From: Sorex araneus
Taxonomy: Eukaryota > Chordata > Mammalia > Eulipotyphla > Soricidae
Direction: 5' to 3'
DNA: 64,000 nt
Assembly (NCBI RefSeq): GCF_027595985.1
Contig: NC_073307.1
Location: 48,152,509-48,216,508 of the forward strand
Part shown: piece by piece, positions 11,343-23,877 of the stretch
Position numbering within the stretch: the stretch's first letter is position 1
Layout of the letters: every line of letters begins with the position of its first letter
The notes under the pieces: generated by a model
What the model saw: only the letters and a program-made list of their open reading frames with translations
Database searches by the model: none
What the model was told of the DNA's origin: nothing
Made by a program: the position numbers and the translations under genes

Positions 11343-12160
11343 TCGATTTTTTTTTAAATCCAGACTTTCAAACCTTTTCATTTTTCCCTTTCTGATCTTT
11401 CCTGTTCTCTTTCACCAGGATTTTATGTATCAGATCTGTGAAAAACTGTCTATATACAGGAAAAACTATGATAATGTAGTGAAACAAAGATTGATAACCT
11501 AATCTGCAAACCTGTTATCAAATATTTTTCTCCTATGATTTTGTCAAATGGCAGTAAGCTGACCATGCCTGTTTTAGAAGGGCTATAACTAGCTTTCTTA
11601 TTGCTGAGGAGACTTACTGAAGAACAGTGGGTATCAATGTTTAGAAATTCCAAACAACTTTTCAATATAAATGAAACCATTAAATAAAAGATACTCTTAC
11701 TGTATTTAATTTAAAAAGTGTAAAAAAAATCATTTTAAGGCCTACATAATTTTTAAAAATGTTTAAAGATCCTATGCAACAGTTCCAAAACTCTATAGTC
11801 ACCTACAGATGGAAAAAGCAGATTGATTTGAACATAAATACAATGCTATCAACTGGCTTTCCGTGTATCATTTGTATAAACAGGACCATCTTTGGGAAGA
11901 TTAAGTTGCTGCCCCCCCCCCAACTCCAAGAACACACTCGATATATCATAAAAGCCAAATTATAACTCAATTCTTTCTTGCCTTTTCTAAATTACATCTG
12001 CCCCTCCAACTCCCCATTATCCATAAGCTTTCTGCACTCCACCTTCTCTCCATTTCTGGACAGCTGCAGCCCTTCCTTGCCACATCCTCCGCCCAAACCT
12101 AAATCCTCCACTTCATAGGCACAATCTGCTATGGGACCAAAGAGAACACTATGAATTGTT

Positions 12161-12337
12161 TTTTTTTTTTTTTCTTTTTGGGGTGACACCTGGCGATGCA
12201 CAGGAGTTACTCCTGGCTCTGCACTCAGGAGTTACTCCTGGAGGTGCTCAGGAGACCATATGCGATGCTGGGAACTGAACACGGGTCGGCTAGATGCAAG
12301 GCAAACGCCCTACCCGCTGTGCTATCATTCCAGCCCC
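12161..12337 (-). mobile_element. Young SOR-type SINE with perfect 20-bp target-site duplication
   Basis: AGAGAACACTATGAATTGTT stands at 12141-12160 and is repeated exactly at 12338-12357. The copy is full length with a poly-T start on this strand. It sits in DCTN4 intron 1, inserted against the gene-sense poly-A direction rules of neither strand: its sense strand is the same as DCTN4. Confidence 0.95.
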
Positions 12338-12608
12338 AGAGAACACTATGAATTGTTATCAGACTGACTGTATGGGGGGAGGTACAGACAGTAGGATCCC
12401 AACCCCAAATGCAAGATGCACTTACAGGCATCTCCAGCTTATCCTAACTGGAGATATGAGAAGAGACTATAGAGAGAGTTCCCTAAGTTCTGGGGGCTGA
12501 GTTAGAACAGGGAAGCAGCTAAAAGAGAAAAGACCTGTCAAGGGTAGGGAAGAGGGGGAAAAAAAGAAGAGTGAACGAGAGAAAGCCTAACGGAGAAGAA
12601 AAGTACAA

Positions 12609-12648
12609 GAAAAATCCGTGCCATGTTACATCATGGCACGGATTTTTC
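12609..12648. repeat. Perfect 17-bp inverted repeat, 6-base loop
   Basis: Arms 12609-12625 and 12632-12648 are exact reverse complements (GAAAAATCCGTGCCATG and its complement) around the loop TTACAT. It lies in DCTN4 intron 1, about 270 bases right of a young SINE. It is not part of any repeat family seen elsewhere in the window. Confidence 0.9.
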
Positions 12649-13781
12649 CTCTATCATTTACCTGCCTTACTATTCTTACGGTAAGGAAAAATACACCCTC
12701 CCCAATTATGCACTACTGCCTAGCGCGGTTTCTACGCATGTTTTCATATGCAGTTTTACCATCTAGGTGCATTCTAAATTAGACTACTTGGGTTCAAATT
12801 TTGATCTCCCCCCACCCCCCCCGTTTCCAAGTTCCTGGGTGGATCACTTAGGGCAAACATCACAGGTCTGTTTCTTGACGTGCAATAATGATTTTTAATA
12901 GAAAGGCAGTCACTCCATTGGTTTGCGGGTTCAAAACAACGGCACCGAGGCCGACAGAATAAGCAGTATGTATGATCTTCTTCCTCTAGGGCAGAATCTG
13001 ACCCTTAGCTCGCCTCTGAATACCAAGCGCTTTGCTGCACGCACAGGAAGTGCCAGGGAGTGGAGGTTTAGGGTTCTGTATGGAAAGGACAGGGCGCAGC
13101 TCTCCTCATTCCTGCGGAATCCCTCCTCCAAAGCCCCCTAGTGCTGACCAGGGCAGCACGGTAGTCCGGGGTGGGGTGGGGTGGGGAATGTGTGGGCACT
13201 TGGAGCGTCCCAGAGCAAAAGACCCTATTTGAACGCTTCCCCCTGCGCTCGCCGACCCCAGCCAGCCCGGTCCCTGCTTCCTGCTGGGCCGCGGCGGCCA
13301 GAAACCGGACCGCGACCAGTGAGAGGAGGACCCAATTTCGGGAGCCAACAGCAGCGAACTTCCAGGGCAGGAGGGGCGTAAACGGGGTGCCGGGCCCTTC
13401 CCCGAAGCGCCCCTACGGTCCCGGAGAGTCGCCCTCGTGGCTAAAGGGGGCCCCCTACTTTCTCTCCAACGTGCACAATGTTCACCCTCTACCCGCCCCA
13501 GCCCACCCCCGGAATAACAAAGCTAAATCGTGGAGTCAGAGGTCGCCCCTCTTCGTCCTTGCTCCCTTCCCCAGTGCTTCAACGAGACGACGGGCTCAGC
13601 CCCACCCGACAACACCCCCTTCCCCGGCGACAAAGCCTAAGCAAATGACATCGCAGATCCACTGAGTGACGGGAAGGCCTAGCCAATCAGCAAGCGAGGA
13701 CGAAGACCTTTCCCCGCCTCGCTTGGCCGGAACTTCCCGGTGAGCCACCGGGGGGGAACTAGAAGGGACGCCCACCCCTCA

Positions 13782-14132
<351 letters not shown>

Positions 14133-14395
14133 TCACCTGGGGTGTGGTCGTAGTTCTGACCACGCTCGGTGCTTTTTGTCTGTTTCTTCCCGCCTGGGAG
14201 GCTGCTTTTTCTAAGCAACAACCTTTCTCGCTCCCATCATCCAGGCAAAGTCATCCAGGAAAGAGATGCTCTTTTACGTGTATTTGGCATCGATTTTTTT
14301 GCCCTCCTATTATTTAACGGAGTTCATTATTTTTAAATGGTTTATCTTCGCATAGAGTTCCATCGCGTTTGGAAAGCCGAATCACACCAGCACTT

Positions 14396-16870
14396 TTTTT
14401 AAAAAAAAATTTTATTCTTTAATTAGTGAATCACTGTGAGGGTACAGATACAGATTTACACATTTTCGAGCTTGTTTTTCCCTCATACAGTGTTCACAAA
14501 CACATCCCTCCACCAGTGCCCATTCTCCACCACCAATAAACCCAGTATCCCTCCCACCCCCCAATCCCATCTCCCCCCCACCCTGCCTCTGTGGCAAGGT
14601 ATTCCCTTTTGATCTCTCTCTCCAGCTGGGGGTTGTGGTTTGCAATAGGGGCCATTGTGTTCAGTCTCCAGTCTACGTTCAGCACGCATCACCCTTCCCC
14701 CGCGTGGCCTCTAACCACGTCTTACTTGGTGTCCTCTTCACTATCTGAGCTGCCTTTTTCCCCAGCATGTGAGACCAGCTTCCAAGCCATGGAGCCAACC
14801 TCCTGGTACTTATTTCTACTATTCTCGGATATTAGTCTCCTACTCTTATTTTATATTCCACGGATGGGTGCAATCTTTCTATGTCTTTCTCTTTCTGATT
14901 CATTTCACTTAGCATCATACTTTCCGTGTTGAGGCACTTATACGCAAAGTTCAAGACTTCATTTTTTCTAACAGCTGCATACTATTCCGTTGTATAGATG
15001 TACCAAAGTTTCTTTAACCAGTCATCTGTTCTAGGGCACTCAGATTTTTTCCAGATTCTGGCTATTATAAACAGTGCTGCAATGAACATATAAGTGCAGA
15101 TGTCATTTTGACTATGCTTTTTTGCTTCTCGGGGGCATATTCCCAGCAGTGGTATTGCTGGGTCAAATGGGAGCTCAATTTCTAATTTTTTGAGAATCGT
15201 CCATATTAGCCCGTTTTCCAAAAGGGCTGAACCAGTCGGCATTCCCACCAGCAGTGTAGAAGGGTGTCTTTCTCCCCACATCCTCTCCAACAGTGGTTGC
15301 TTTTGTTCTTTTGGATGTGTGCCAGTCTCTGTGGTGTGAGGTGGTATCTCATGGTTGTTTTGATCTGCATCTCCCTGATGATTAGTGATGTAGAGCACTT
15401 TTCATGTGCTTTCTTCGCCCCATTTTCTGATGGAGTTGGATGTTTTCTTCTTGTAGAGTTCAACCAGTGCTTTATATACACTTGATATCAACCCCTAATC
15501 TGATGGGTATTGGGTAAATATCCTTTCCCATTCTGTAGATTGTCTTTGTATTCTGGTCACTATATCTTTTGCGGTGCAGAAGCTTTTTAGTTTAATGTAG
15601 TCCCATTTGTTGATCTCTGTTTTTACTAGATTGCTTAGTTCCGTGTCACCTTTGAAGATACGTTTATCTTCAACATCGTGGAGGGTTTTGCCAACCTTGT
15701 CTTCAATGTACCTTATGGTTTGTGGTCTGATGTTGAGGTCTTTAATCAATTTTGATCTGACTTTTGTACATGGTGTCAGGTCGAGGTCTAAGCCCATTCT
15801 TTTTCATGTGGTTGTCCAGTTGTGCCAGCACGATTTGTTAAAGAGGCTTTCCTTGATCCACTTCACATTTCTTGCTCCCTTATCAAAGATTAGATGATCA
15901 TACATTTGGGGTTGTGTTCAGGAATATTCCACCCTGTTCCATTGGTCTGAGGCTCTGCCTTTGTTCCAGTACCATGCTGTTTTGATTGTTACCGCTTTGT
16001 AGTAAAGTTTAAGATTGGGGAGGGTGATGCCTCCCATCATCTTTTTCCCAAGAATTGTTTTAGCAATCCGTGGGCGTTTGTTGTTCCATATGAATTTCAG
16101 GATTGCTCGCTCCATTTCTTTGAAGAATGTCATGGGTATCCTTATAGGGATCACGTTGAATCTGTGTAATGCTTTCGGGAATATTGCCATTTTGACAATG
16201 CTGATTCTCCCTAACCATGAGCAGGGGATATGTTTCCATTTTCTCATGTCCTCTTTTATTTCATGGAGTAGCGTTTTATAGTTTTCTTTGTAGAGGTCTT
16301 TTACTTCCTTGGTTAAGCTGATTCCGAGGTATTTGATTTTCTGGAGCACGATTGTAAGTGGGATTGCTTTTTTCATGTCCCTTTCCTCTGTCTCATTGTT
16401 TGCGTATAGGAAGGCCATGGATTTTTGGGTATTGATTTTATAGCCTGCAACTTTACTGCACAAGTCTATTGTTTCTAAGAGTTTCTTAGTAGAGGCTTTA
16501 GGCTTCTCTAGATATAGTATCATATCGTCTGCAAATAGTGAGAGTTTGATTTCTTCCTCTCCTATGTGGATGCCCTTGATATCTTTTTCTTGCCTAACAG
16601 CTATCACAAGTACTTCCAGTGCTATATTGAAGAGAAGTGGTGAGAGTGGGCATCCTTATCTTGTCCCTGATCTTAGAGGAAAGGCCCTTAGCTTTTCCCC
16701 CATTGAGGATAATGCTTGCCATGGGCTTGTGGTAGATGGCTTTGACTATCTTGAGGAAAGTTCCTCCAAAACCCATTTTGGTGAGGGTTTTCACCATGAA
16801 CGAATGTTGGATCTTGTCAAATGCTTTCTCTGCATCTATTTATATGATCATATGGGTTTTATCTTTACTT
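14396..16870 (-). mobile_element. 5'-truncated L1, 2.5 kb, with target-site duplication
   Basis: The minus strand encodes the C-terminal half of L1 ORF2. The reverse transcriptase part includes [12 protein letters not shown] (catalytic FADD) and later [10 protein letters not shown] and [20 protein letters not shown]. The left end is the L1 3' end with a poly-A tail (poly-T at 14394). Flanks ATCACACCAGCACTT (14381-14395) and ATCACACTAGCACTT (16871-16885) form a 15-bp duplication with one mismatch. ORF2 is broken by frameshifts near 16600 and between 15800 and 15920, and by a frame change near 15400. It is therefore inactive. It lies just outside the DCTN4 CpG island. Confidence 0.95.
15918..16607 (-). 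pseudogene. L1 ORF2 remnant, reverse transcriptase C-terminal part
   Basis: An open segment of 229 codons with the FADD motif of L1 reverse transcriptase near its N-terminus (residues about 25-28), followed by the thumb-like region and an AWYWNKGR-type linker. It is part of the truncated L1 at 14396-16870; the upstream frame is offset (16594-16797 carries [20 protein letters not shown]). Confidence 0.9.
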
Positions 16871-17167
16871 ATCACACTAGCACTTATGTTCTGACTGTTT
16901 TACCACTGACAGTAGCAAACTCACAGACCCATTTTGAGCCTCATTTTGAGATTTCTCAGACTGTCTCTACTTCGAGAGCATTTCTCAGGCGTTCATTTCC
17001 AGATTTACTCAGCGGTGGGACTAGGTGTCTATTGTGGGCATTTTTCAATGAATAAATGAGATGAAGGAACGCTGTTCCCAGGTGTCTTATATATTTTTCT
17101 GATACCTAAACTTCAATTTAGGTCGGTAAATACTTCTTCATTCTTTATAGAAGTTTTCATTATTTTT

Positions 17168-17338
17168 TTCCTCTTTTTTGGGTCACCCCCAGTGATGCTC
17201 AGGGGTTACTACTGGCTCTGCACTCAGGAATTACTCCTGGCGGTGCTTGGGGGACCATATGGGATGCTGGAGATCGAATCCAGGTCAGCTGCCTGCCAGG
17301 TAAACATCCTCCCCATTGTACTATCCCACTGGCCCCTC
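17168..17338 (-). repeat. SOR-type SINE
   Basis: Minus strand from TTTTTTGGGTCACCCCCAGT to CCCACTGGCCCC, moderately diverged. Confidence 0.85.
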
Positions 17339-17559
17339 TTTATGGAATTTTTAAATAGTGAATAAGCATAGAACTGGCTTACAAAAGATTAGCCCGAGTA
17401 ATCTGATATTGTGTTTTTCTCATTGTACTCAAGAAGTATGTAAGTGTTGCCCATCTGACAAAGTAGGGGATTAAGAAGAATAATCTCATTTATGATAATA
17501 GAGTAGTGTGCTATGTTAATAACACAATATTGAACCGAACAATTATATTAGTCAACATT

Positions 17560-17745
17560 GAACTCTTTAAACTGCAGGACACTGTCAAGACTTTACAAAC
17601 TTTTCCTCATTTAATTCTCATAAAAATTTCAAAAAGCAGATACTGTCTATCTCCTTTTTACAGTACAGGAAACTGAGGTTTAGAGGATTACCGTGGCTTT
17701 TTCAAAGTTTCATAAGTAGCAGAACAATGTTCTGTGACTTCAGAG
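17560..17745 (-). repeat. MIR-like ancient repeat
   Basis: TTTACAGTACAGGAAACTGA followed by GGTTTAGAGGATTAC resembles the reverse complement of the MIR core (family-wide 'cagtttcctcatctgtaaa'). A similar element lies at 57650-57830. Confidence 0.6.
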
Positions 17746-17847
17746 CTTGCATGTAGTACTCCTGTGATCAGTATCTGTCTCCAGCATATTTTCTTTTTTC
17801 CAGTTTTATTGAGATATAATTAATACTAAAATTTATTTGGTTTTGTT

Positions 17848-18015
17848 TATTTTTGGGCCACACCCAGCAATGCTGAGGGGTTACTCCTGGTTCTGCACTC
17901 AGGAATCATTCTTGGCAGTGCTTGGAGGATCATAGGGAATGTCAGCGATGGAACCCAGGTTGGCTGTATACCAACCTAGTTCATACAGCCCTACCCACTG
18001 TACTAACACTGCCAC
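17848..18015 (-). repeat. SOR-type SINE, older copy
   Basis: Minus strand from TTTTTGGGCCACACCCAGCA; a short extra segment lies in the head near 17970. Confidence 0.8.
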
Positions 18016-19260
18016 CTAATTGTTTTTGTTTAATGTGTTCAACCTTGATAAATTAGTATACACTGAAGTAATCAGTACAATCAAACTAATTAACGTATAT
18101 CACCTCATAGACATTTTCTTTAGTGAATATAATTGATGTCCTCAGAGAAGTGAGGAGCCAGAGAAGTAGTAGCCTGGAGAGAGGGTGCTACTGAACCCCC
18201 AAGCCCTTCCCTGGCTCACTTCACCCACCTCATCTCTCCCAGGAGCTTTAGGACTGGTAAAGTTTGACAATAGGTCCCGCATGGCGTGCGTGCTGGCATC
18301 CTGGTGGCCACACAAAGGCAGCTGTGAAGCTGCACCTGAGGTCCACCGCTGGCTCTGCCTACCCTGAGACATGGTTCCCACCACCCCAGCACCCAAGCTC
18401 TCAGGAAGCTGTGGTCTTGGGCTGCAGTGATTGCTCTGTGCAGGAAAAGAAAAGCCAGTCCTCATCTCTGGGCAGGTCTCTCAGCTTCATTTTCTGAGAG
18501 AAAAGAATTTCAGGAGGAGATGACTACTGATGTAAAATAGTTTTTTCTAGTGGAGGGGAGGGCAGGGGTGGGAAAGAGAGAGGACTTGGGGGCCTCCAGG
18601 GCCACATCCAGAGATGCTGGGCAGGAAGAGGGCCCACAGGCTTATAAGTGTTATGTTTGATGATACATATATGTGATGCGGAGGACTGAACCCAGGCTCC
18701 CATGCTCGTTTGTTTTTCTTTGGAGAAATCTCTATTCAGGTTATTTGCCCATTAAAAAAAGAAAGTAACTTATTATGCTTATCTATTGCTCATTTGTTAT
18801 GAGTTTCAATATGTTTTGGATAGTAATTCCTTATTAAATAAATACTTCCCAAATGTTTTTCTCCCATAGGAAGATATTTTCATTCTGTTAACGGCTTCCT
18901 TTGCTGTGCAGGTTTTTAGTCAGATTCATTCCCAAATATTATTTTATTGTTTGTGGCCAGTGCTTTTGTGGTCAAAGTTAAGAACTCATTTGTCCAAGCT
19001 AAGCTCAAGCTCAAGAATCTTATTTTGGTTTTAATTTTTGGACCACAACCAGTGGTCAGGTGGTGTCTGTCCTTGCAGTGCTCAGGAACCATCTAGTAGC
19101 AGAGTTCAAGTCTGGACCTCCTGCATGTTAATTTTCCAGTTTGAATATTTAATCAATTTACTACTGATATTTGTGTGTGTGTTTGTGTGTGTGTCTGTGT
19201 GTGTGGACCAGAAATCGAAAACATGTGAGGCATGGACTCTACAACTGAACTATACCCCAG
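18016..19260. other. Intergenic, mostly unique with decayed SINE pieces
   Basis: GC-richer unique stretch at 18140-18500. Faint minus-strand SINE remnants at about 18595-18715 (CCACATCCAGAGATGCTGG) and 19030-19130 (TTTTGGACCACAACCAGTGG). A short GT run lies near 19172-19205. No exon seen. Confidence 0.5.
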
Positions 19261-19439
19261 GCACCTTGCCTTGATTTTTTAAATCTATATTTTATTTTTA
19301 AACCATTTTTTGGTTGAGGTGCCAGAATTTAAAATATTGTTAATCACAATTCTCATGCATACATCATTCCAACAGCCTCATAAGTTCAGTTCAGTAACTA
19401 AAACCTTTAATTCTGACCACTTTTACTTGCTATGTTTCT

Positions 19440-19484
19440 TCCCTACCACTATAGGAGCGCTCTCTTTCTCTGTCTCTCTCTGTC

Positions 19485-19522
<38 letters not shown>

Positions 19523-19720
19523 ACTCTCTCTCTCCCCCCACCCACCCCCTTTTGGGCACTGTGGTTTGCAATACTGATACTGAAAGCTTATCAAGACTAT
19601 CCCTTTACCTACTTATAATACTCAGATCTTGTCCAACGTGATTGTTCCCTGCTATTATTGTGATACTGGTCTCTTCTCTGTCTTACTAACCACAAGTATG
19701 TGTGGGGCTGATGGTGGACA
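19440..19720 (-). mobile_element. L1 3' UTR fragment with (TC)n tract
   Basis: A (TC)n run at 19458-19537 is followed by GGGCACTGTGGTTTGCAATA and the 'tatccctttacctacttat' block shared with 3395-3550 and 40450-40830. Minus orientation. Confidence 0.7.
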
Positions 19721-19754
19721 TATTCACTTATTAAAACCAATCATTTAAAAATGC

Positions 19755-19850
19755 CAAAAACAGTAACAAGAAGTCTCGCAATGGAGACGTTACTGGTGTC
19801 CCCTCGAACAAATCGATGAGCAACGGGTTGGCAGTGATAACAGTGATGAT
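19755..19850 (+). repeat. Second-type SINE, 3' tail only
   Basis: CAGTAACAAGAAGTCTCGCA then CAAATCGATGAGCAACGGG and a degenerate (GATAAC)n-like end. Confidence 0.75.
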
Positions 19851-19867
19851 GATAATTTAAAAATGAA

Positions 19868-20215
19868 GGCACCAAGACTTACAAAGCTCTTCATAAGACA
19901 GTTTTATGTGTACAGTGTTCCAATACTAGTCTCACTGCCCCAGTGACATTCCCTCCACTAATGTCCCCAGGTTCCCCTTCCCCTTCCAGACTGTTCCTTG
20001 GCAGGCATGCTTTTTATGTTTAGTTATTGCAATTTTAAATTTAGGTCTTACACATGCTTGTAGTCTCTGGATTGCAGTGTTGTTGATTCTGTGGTCTCTC
20101 AGACATAAACCAGTGTGCTAGGGCCCCTCACCCCTGCCTCTGTTACTTTTTCTTTCTCTTCTGCTTCCCTCCTCAATTTATTTTCTTCCCTGCTCTTCTG
20201 AGAGGCATATATTTA
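19868..20215 (-). repeat. Old L1-like 3' end / composite retroposon tail
   Basis: Shares the order 'cagtgttccaatact...ccctccactaatgtccccag' and a following 'gttattgcaattttaaattt' with the 40985 and 45350 elements. Diverged, minus orientation. Confidence 0.45.
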
Positions 20216-20559
20216 ATATGGGATGCATTTGGAACTCTTCTAACACTTTTCATATATACATTTCCTCTAACCAATTAATATTTTACTATTATTATTATTA
20301 TTCCTATTGCTATGATATAATTCTGATTTCTGGGAAGTTTTGTTTTACAGGTATTAAAAGGTTTAAAACATTTACACAAATTATCATGAAACAATATTTA
20401 ATTATTCATTTAACCAAAATAGTAAAGATGGTAGCATTGAGAATTTTAAGACCAAGACTAAGTGTGCTTTATTAAAAGCCTGATGATAAAATTTATAAGG
20501 CTATTTCAATTAAAAGTTTATTTATTTGGAAGACAAATACTTTGCAACCTAAAAAAGCT

Positions 20560-20996
20560 GACCAGTCTTAGGAATCCTGGTCCTAGACCAACAATTCGTA
20601 TTAGAAAAAGATAACTGTTCTTGTTCTAAATTATAATGATAAGGACAGCTTGATCTTCCAATTGACAAAAGAAGACCTTTTTATCCTCCACCAAAAAGCC
20701 TAAGTTTTACTTTGTTAAGTCCTGTAAATAAGGTGGAATTTGTCTCAGGGTTCCAGCCCTTGAGGGTATTTTATTGATGATTTTTGTAATCCGGAAGCCA
20801 CCCTTCCTAAAACTGTTTTCTTGTTTTTTTTTTTTTTTTTTTATAAAAAGTCTGATCATGAAGATGAGTCTTGCTTTGAGGGCATGAGTCTGCATTTTCT
20901 AACCTGCTGACTGGTTGCCAATAAAGCTGTTTATTGTCCTGTCACTGTGTCTCTTATTTGATTGGCTCTTGAACAGCAGTGGAAATGAGCCCTTCA
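20560..20996 (+). mobile_element. Possible retroviral LTR
   Basis: TTGCCAATAAAGCTGTTTAT, with AATAAA at 20920-20925, followed by GTCACTGTGTCTCTTATTTG, looks like the R-U5 part of an endogenous retrovirus LTR. No internal retroviral gene is visible next to it. Ends are not fixed. Confidence 0.4.
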
Positions 20997-21159
20997 TAGT
21001 TACAATAGTTTTTGTCTTTTTTTTTTTTTAGAAAAATGAGGCAGGCAGATAGATAGGGGCCAATGGCAACAAATTTTGAGAAATAATAAAATCATAACAT
21101 GATCTAAAGAGGTTAGAAGCCTAATACAGCCAAAAAGACTAGATCCCCTTTGTTTTTGT

Positions 21160-21275
21160 TTGTTTTGACCCATACCTGGTGGTGCTGACAGAAAAGGCAT
21201 GTGGTGCTGGGAACCAAAGATAGGCTTGTTGCAAACAAAACATGTCCTCTGCCTGTTGGGCTGTCTCTCTGAATC
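21160..21275 (-). repeat. Decayed SOR-type SINE
   Basis: Minus-strand remnant from GACCCATACCTGGTGGTGCT to GGGCTGTCTCTCTG. Confidence 0.55.
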
Positions 21276-21618
21276 TGGACACTTTTTGGAATGGCGGGAG
21301 GTCTGAAACCTGAGAGGATTGTGAATAATAACGGCACCAACCCACAGAAGTCTAGATACCCTAAGAAAGGGAGAAACTGCATTAGGAGCCAAAGGCCATA
21401 ATGACAATATGAAAGAGGACTGCTAAAAGTTCAAAGATCTTTTCACTGCATACTTAGCAAGAGAAAATCCCGTAGAAATTTCCCAAGTGGTTTTGGGAAA
21501 AACTGTATAAAACCAACTTTGCAAAATCAAGCAGTGCTCATACCACTTTGGAATTGTCCACATTCCAACTTGAGATGTGTAATTCTTTTCTCTTACTTTT
21601 TATTTGTTTGTTTGTTTG

Positions 21619-21780
21619 TTTTGGGGGGGGTCACACCTGTCACGCCAGGGGCTACTTCTGGCTCTGCACTCAAGAATCATTCCTAGTGGTGGTCAGGGAT
21701 CATATGGGATGCCAGGGATCAAACCTGGGTCAATCACATACAAGGCAAGCACCTTACCTGTCGAATTATGGCTCTGGCCC
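21619..21780 (-). repeat. SOR-type SINE
   Basis: Minus strand from GGGGGGGTCACACCTGTCAC to ATGGCTCTGGCCC. Confidence 0.85.
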
Positions 21781-21844
21781 TTTCTCTTACTCTGTTTTTG
21801 GTTACTTTCTCTGCAATAGATAATGAGTACCTAATACTTAATAT

Positions 21845-22236
21845 CTGCAATACAGATACTGAGAGGCCAAAATGTTTGGTCTTTTATCTACTTTCAGCAC
21901 ACATCTCCCATCCCAAGGGATCCCTCTGACCATCATTGATTTAGGGATTCCTTCTCTATGCCAGCTGCCTTCTCCCCCAGCTCACAAGGCAGGCTTCCAA
22001 CTGTGGAGCAATTTTCCTGGGCCTTATTTCTACTGTCCTTAGGTATTAGTCTCATATTATGTTATTTTATATACTACAAATAAGTGAAGTCATTCGATGT
22101 CTGTCCCTCTCTTTCAAACTCATTTAACTTAGCATGATATTCTCCATGCGTATCCACTTATAAGCAAATTTCATAACTTCATCTTTCCTAAGAGCTGCAT
22201 AGTATTCCATTGGTACAACCATAGATGTACCACAGT
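21845..22236 (-). mobile_element. L1 3' fragment interrupted by a SINE
   Basis: Contains CTTAGCATGATATTCTCCAT and AGAGCTGCATAGTATTCCAT, reverse complements of the ORF2 C-terminal MEYYAAI-type coding and the following 3' UTR. It stops at the SINE beginning at 22237. Confidence 0.8.
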
Positions 22237-22350
22237 TTCTTTTTTCTTTTTTGGGGGGTCACACCCGGCCATGCACAGGGGTTACTCTTGGCTCTGCACT
22301 CAGGAATAACTCCTGGCGGTGCCTGGGGGAACCATGTGGGATGGGAATGA
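22237..22350 (-). repeat. 5'-truncated SOR-type SINE
   Basis: Only the 3' two-thirds of the element is present (GGGGGGTCACACCCGGCCAT to ACCATGTGGGATGGGAATG); the tRNA-like head is missing. Confidence 0.8.
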
Positions 22351-22800
22351 GGGGCTTAGTGAGATTGGAACAGGCACGTGGGGAGAATAGTATAAATGGC
22401 AACTGATCACCAACTGGCCTGGCCCTTGTTTCCTCCTTCGTCTGCCATGGCATTGGTCATCCTGGGTGGGGAAGTAACCCGAGACCACCGAATGCAGGTG
22501 GAGAGAGAGAGTTGAGGGATTTCCTGATGATTACACACTCTTACTTAAAACAACGTTCAGATTTCAAAACTTGAATTTCTAGTTAAAAATTATAAATAGT
22601 CATAAAAGCTGTGCAATTTTAATATCCTTAAAATATTTCAAATGAATTCTCATGTCTTTCTCTCTCATAATATCTTTTCTAATAGTATAATTTTCTAGGC
22701 AACAATACATTTTATAGGTCTCAATCCCAGATAAGCATACTTTAATTGGCAATGTGTCAGTAATGATCTAGTAAATAAATTTACATAACTAAACATAGCA
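22351..22800. other. Unique intergenic sequence
   Basis: No family or exon recognised. AT-rich from 22550. Confidence 0.5.
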
Positions 22801-22824
22801 AAACTTGATGGCCCAAGAAGGTTC

Positions 22825-22950
22825 TCTTTGGTGGGCACACTTGGTAAGTGACACTTTGGTAAGTGCTCAGGGGCTACTACCAATTTGTGGGGTGCAGGGT
22901 CAGGAATCAAACTTGGGCTTCTTGTATGCAAAACACCCGACCCAGCCCTT
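22825..22950 (-). repeat. Decayed SOR-type SINE
   Basis: Minus-strand remnant ending in 'acacccgacccagccc'. Confidence 0.5.
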
Positions 22951-23045
22951 CCTAAGAGACTTGCAAAAAACACATATTCAAAATGTGACAGATTTTAAGA
23001 TTCAGTTTGTACTTTCAGCTTCCCAAAAAGGGGTTGAATTTCTTT

Positions 23046-23217
23046 TTTTTTTTTCTTTTTGGGTCACACCTGGCGATACACAGGCGTTACTCCTGGCTCT
23101 GCACTCAGGAATTACTCCTGGCGGTGCTCAGGGAACCATATGGGATGCTGGGAATTGAACCTGGGTTGGCCGCATGCAAGGCAAATGCCCTACCTGCTGT
23201 GCTATCCCTCCAGCCCC
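23046..23217 (-). mobile_element. Young SOR-type SINE with 18-bp target-site duplication
   Basis: AAGGGGTTGAATTTCTTT at 23028-23045 is repeated exactly at 23218-23235. Near-consensus body ending CTATCCCTCCAGCCCC. Confidence 0.95.
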
Positions 23218-23479
23218 AAGGGGTTGAATTTCTTTCCAGTCAACCTAATACCATATTAGAGTCTTGTCGAAATAATGATTTTTGTATTCTAATAATAACA
23301 CAGTTATTACACTTAGACATTCATAATATATCTTAAGAGAATAGCAGAATCCAAGACCTGCTTGTTAATAAAAACCTATTTAACAGAAAAGAATGTAATT
23401 ACAAATTGTGAGGGAATATCTCTGGTCTTCAATGCTCAAGAAAATTATTTTTTAAATCTTTAGAAAGAAGGAAGTATTT

Positions 23480-23877
23480 TTTAAAATTGAATTTTTAAAA
23501 AGTACTTCCTTCTGTATCCCCACTGTGAGATACAGTTACAAAACTTTCATGTTTGAGTATCAGTCATACAATGATTGAACACCCATCCCTCCACCAGTTC
23601 ACATTCTCTACCACCAATGTCCCCAGTATACCGCCCCCACCCCTCAATCTTCCCCCTGCCTTTATGTTAGACAGTTTTTCCCATACTCTCTCTGTCTCTC
23701 CTTTTGGGCATTATGGTTTGCAATATAGATACTGAGAGGCTATCACATCTGGTCCTTTATCTATTTTCAGCACATATCTCCCATCCCGAACAATTCCTCC
23801 AACCATCATTGACTTAGTGATTCCTTCTCTATTCAAGCTGCCTTCTCCCCCAGCTCAGGAGACAGGCTTCCAACTAT
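23480..23877 (-). mobile_element. L1 3' end with 15-bp target-site duplication
   Basis: AAGAAGGAAGTATTT at 23465-23479 is repeated at 23878-23892. The body is L1 3' UTR: ATGATTGAACACCCATCCCT, TCACATTCTCTACCACCAAT, GGGCATTATGGTTTGCAATA. The first 35 bases hold an inverted copy of the duplicated target sequence (TACTTCCTTCT at about 23503-23513). Confidence 0.9.

Noticed and set aside
13171-13665. 164-codon plus-strand open frame near the DCTN4 promoter
   Set aside because: CpG-rich chance frame on the opposite strand, low complexity, no recognisable domain.
13724-13760. ETS-like site in the DCTN4 promoter (CCGGAACT)
   Set aside because: The core differs from CCGGAAGT; not strong enough to list as a site.
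14591-14932. 113-codon plus-strand hydrophobic frame
   Set aside because: Antisense to the 3' UTR of an L1; similar shadows occur at other L1 ends.
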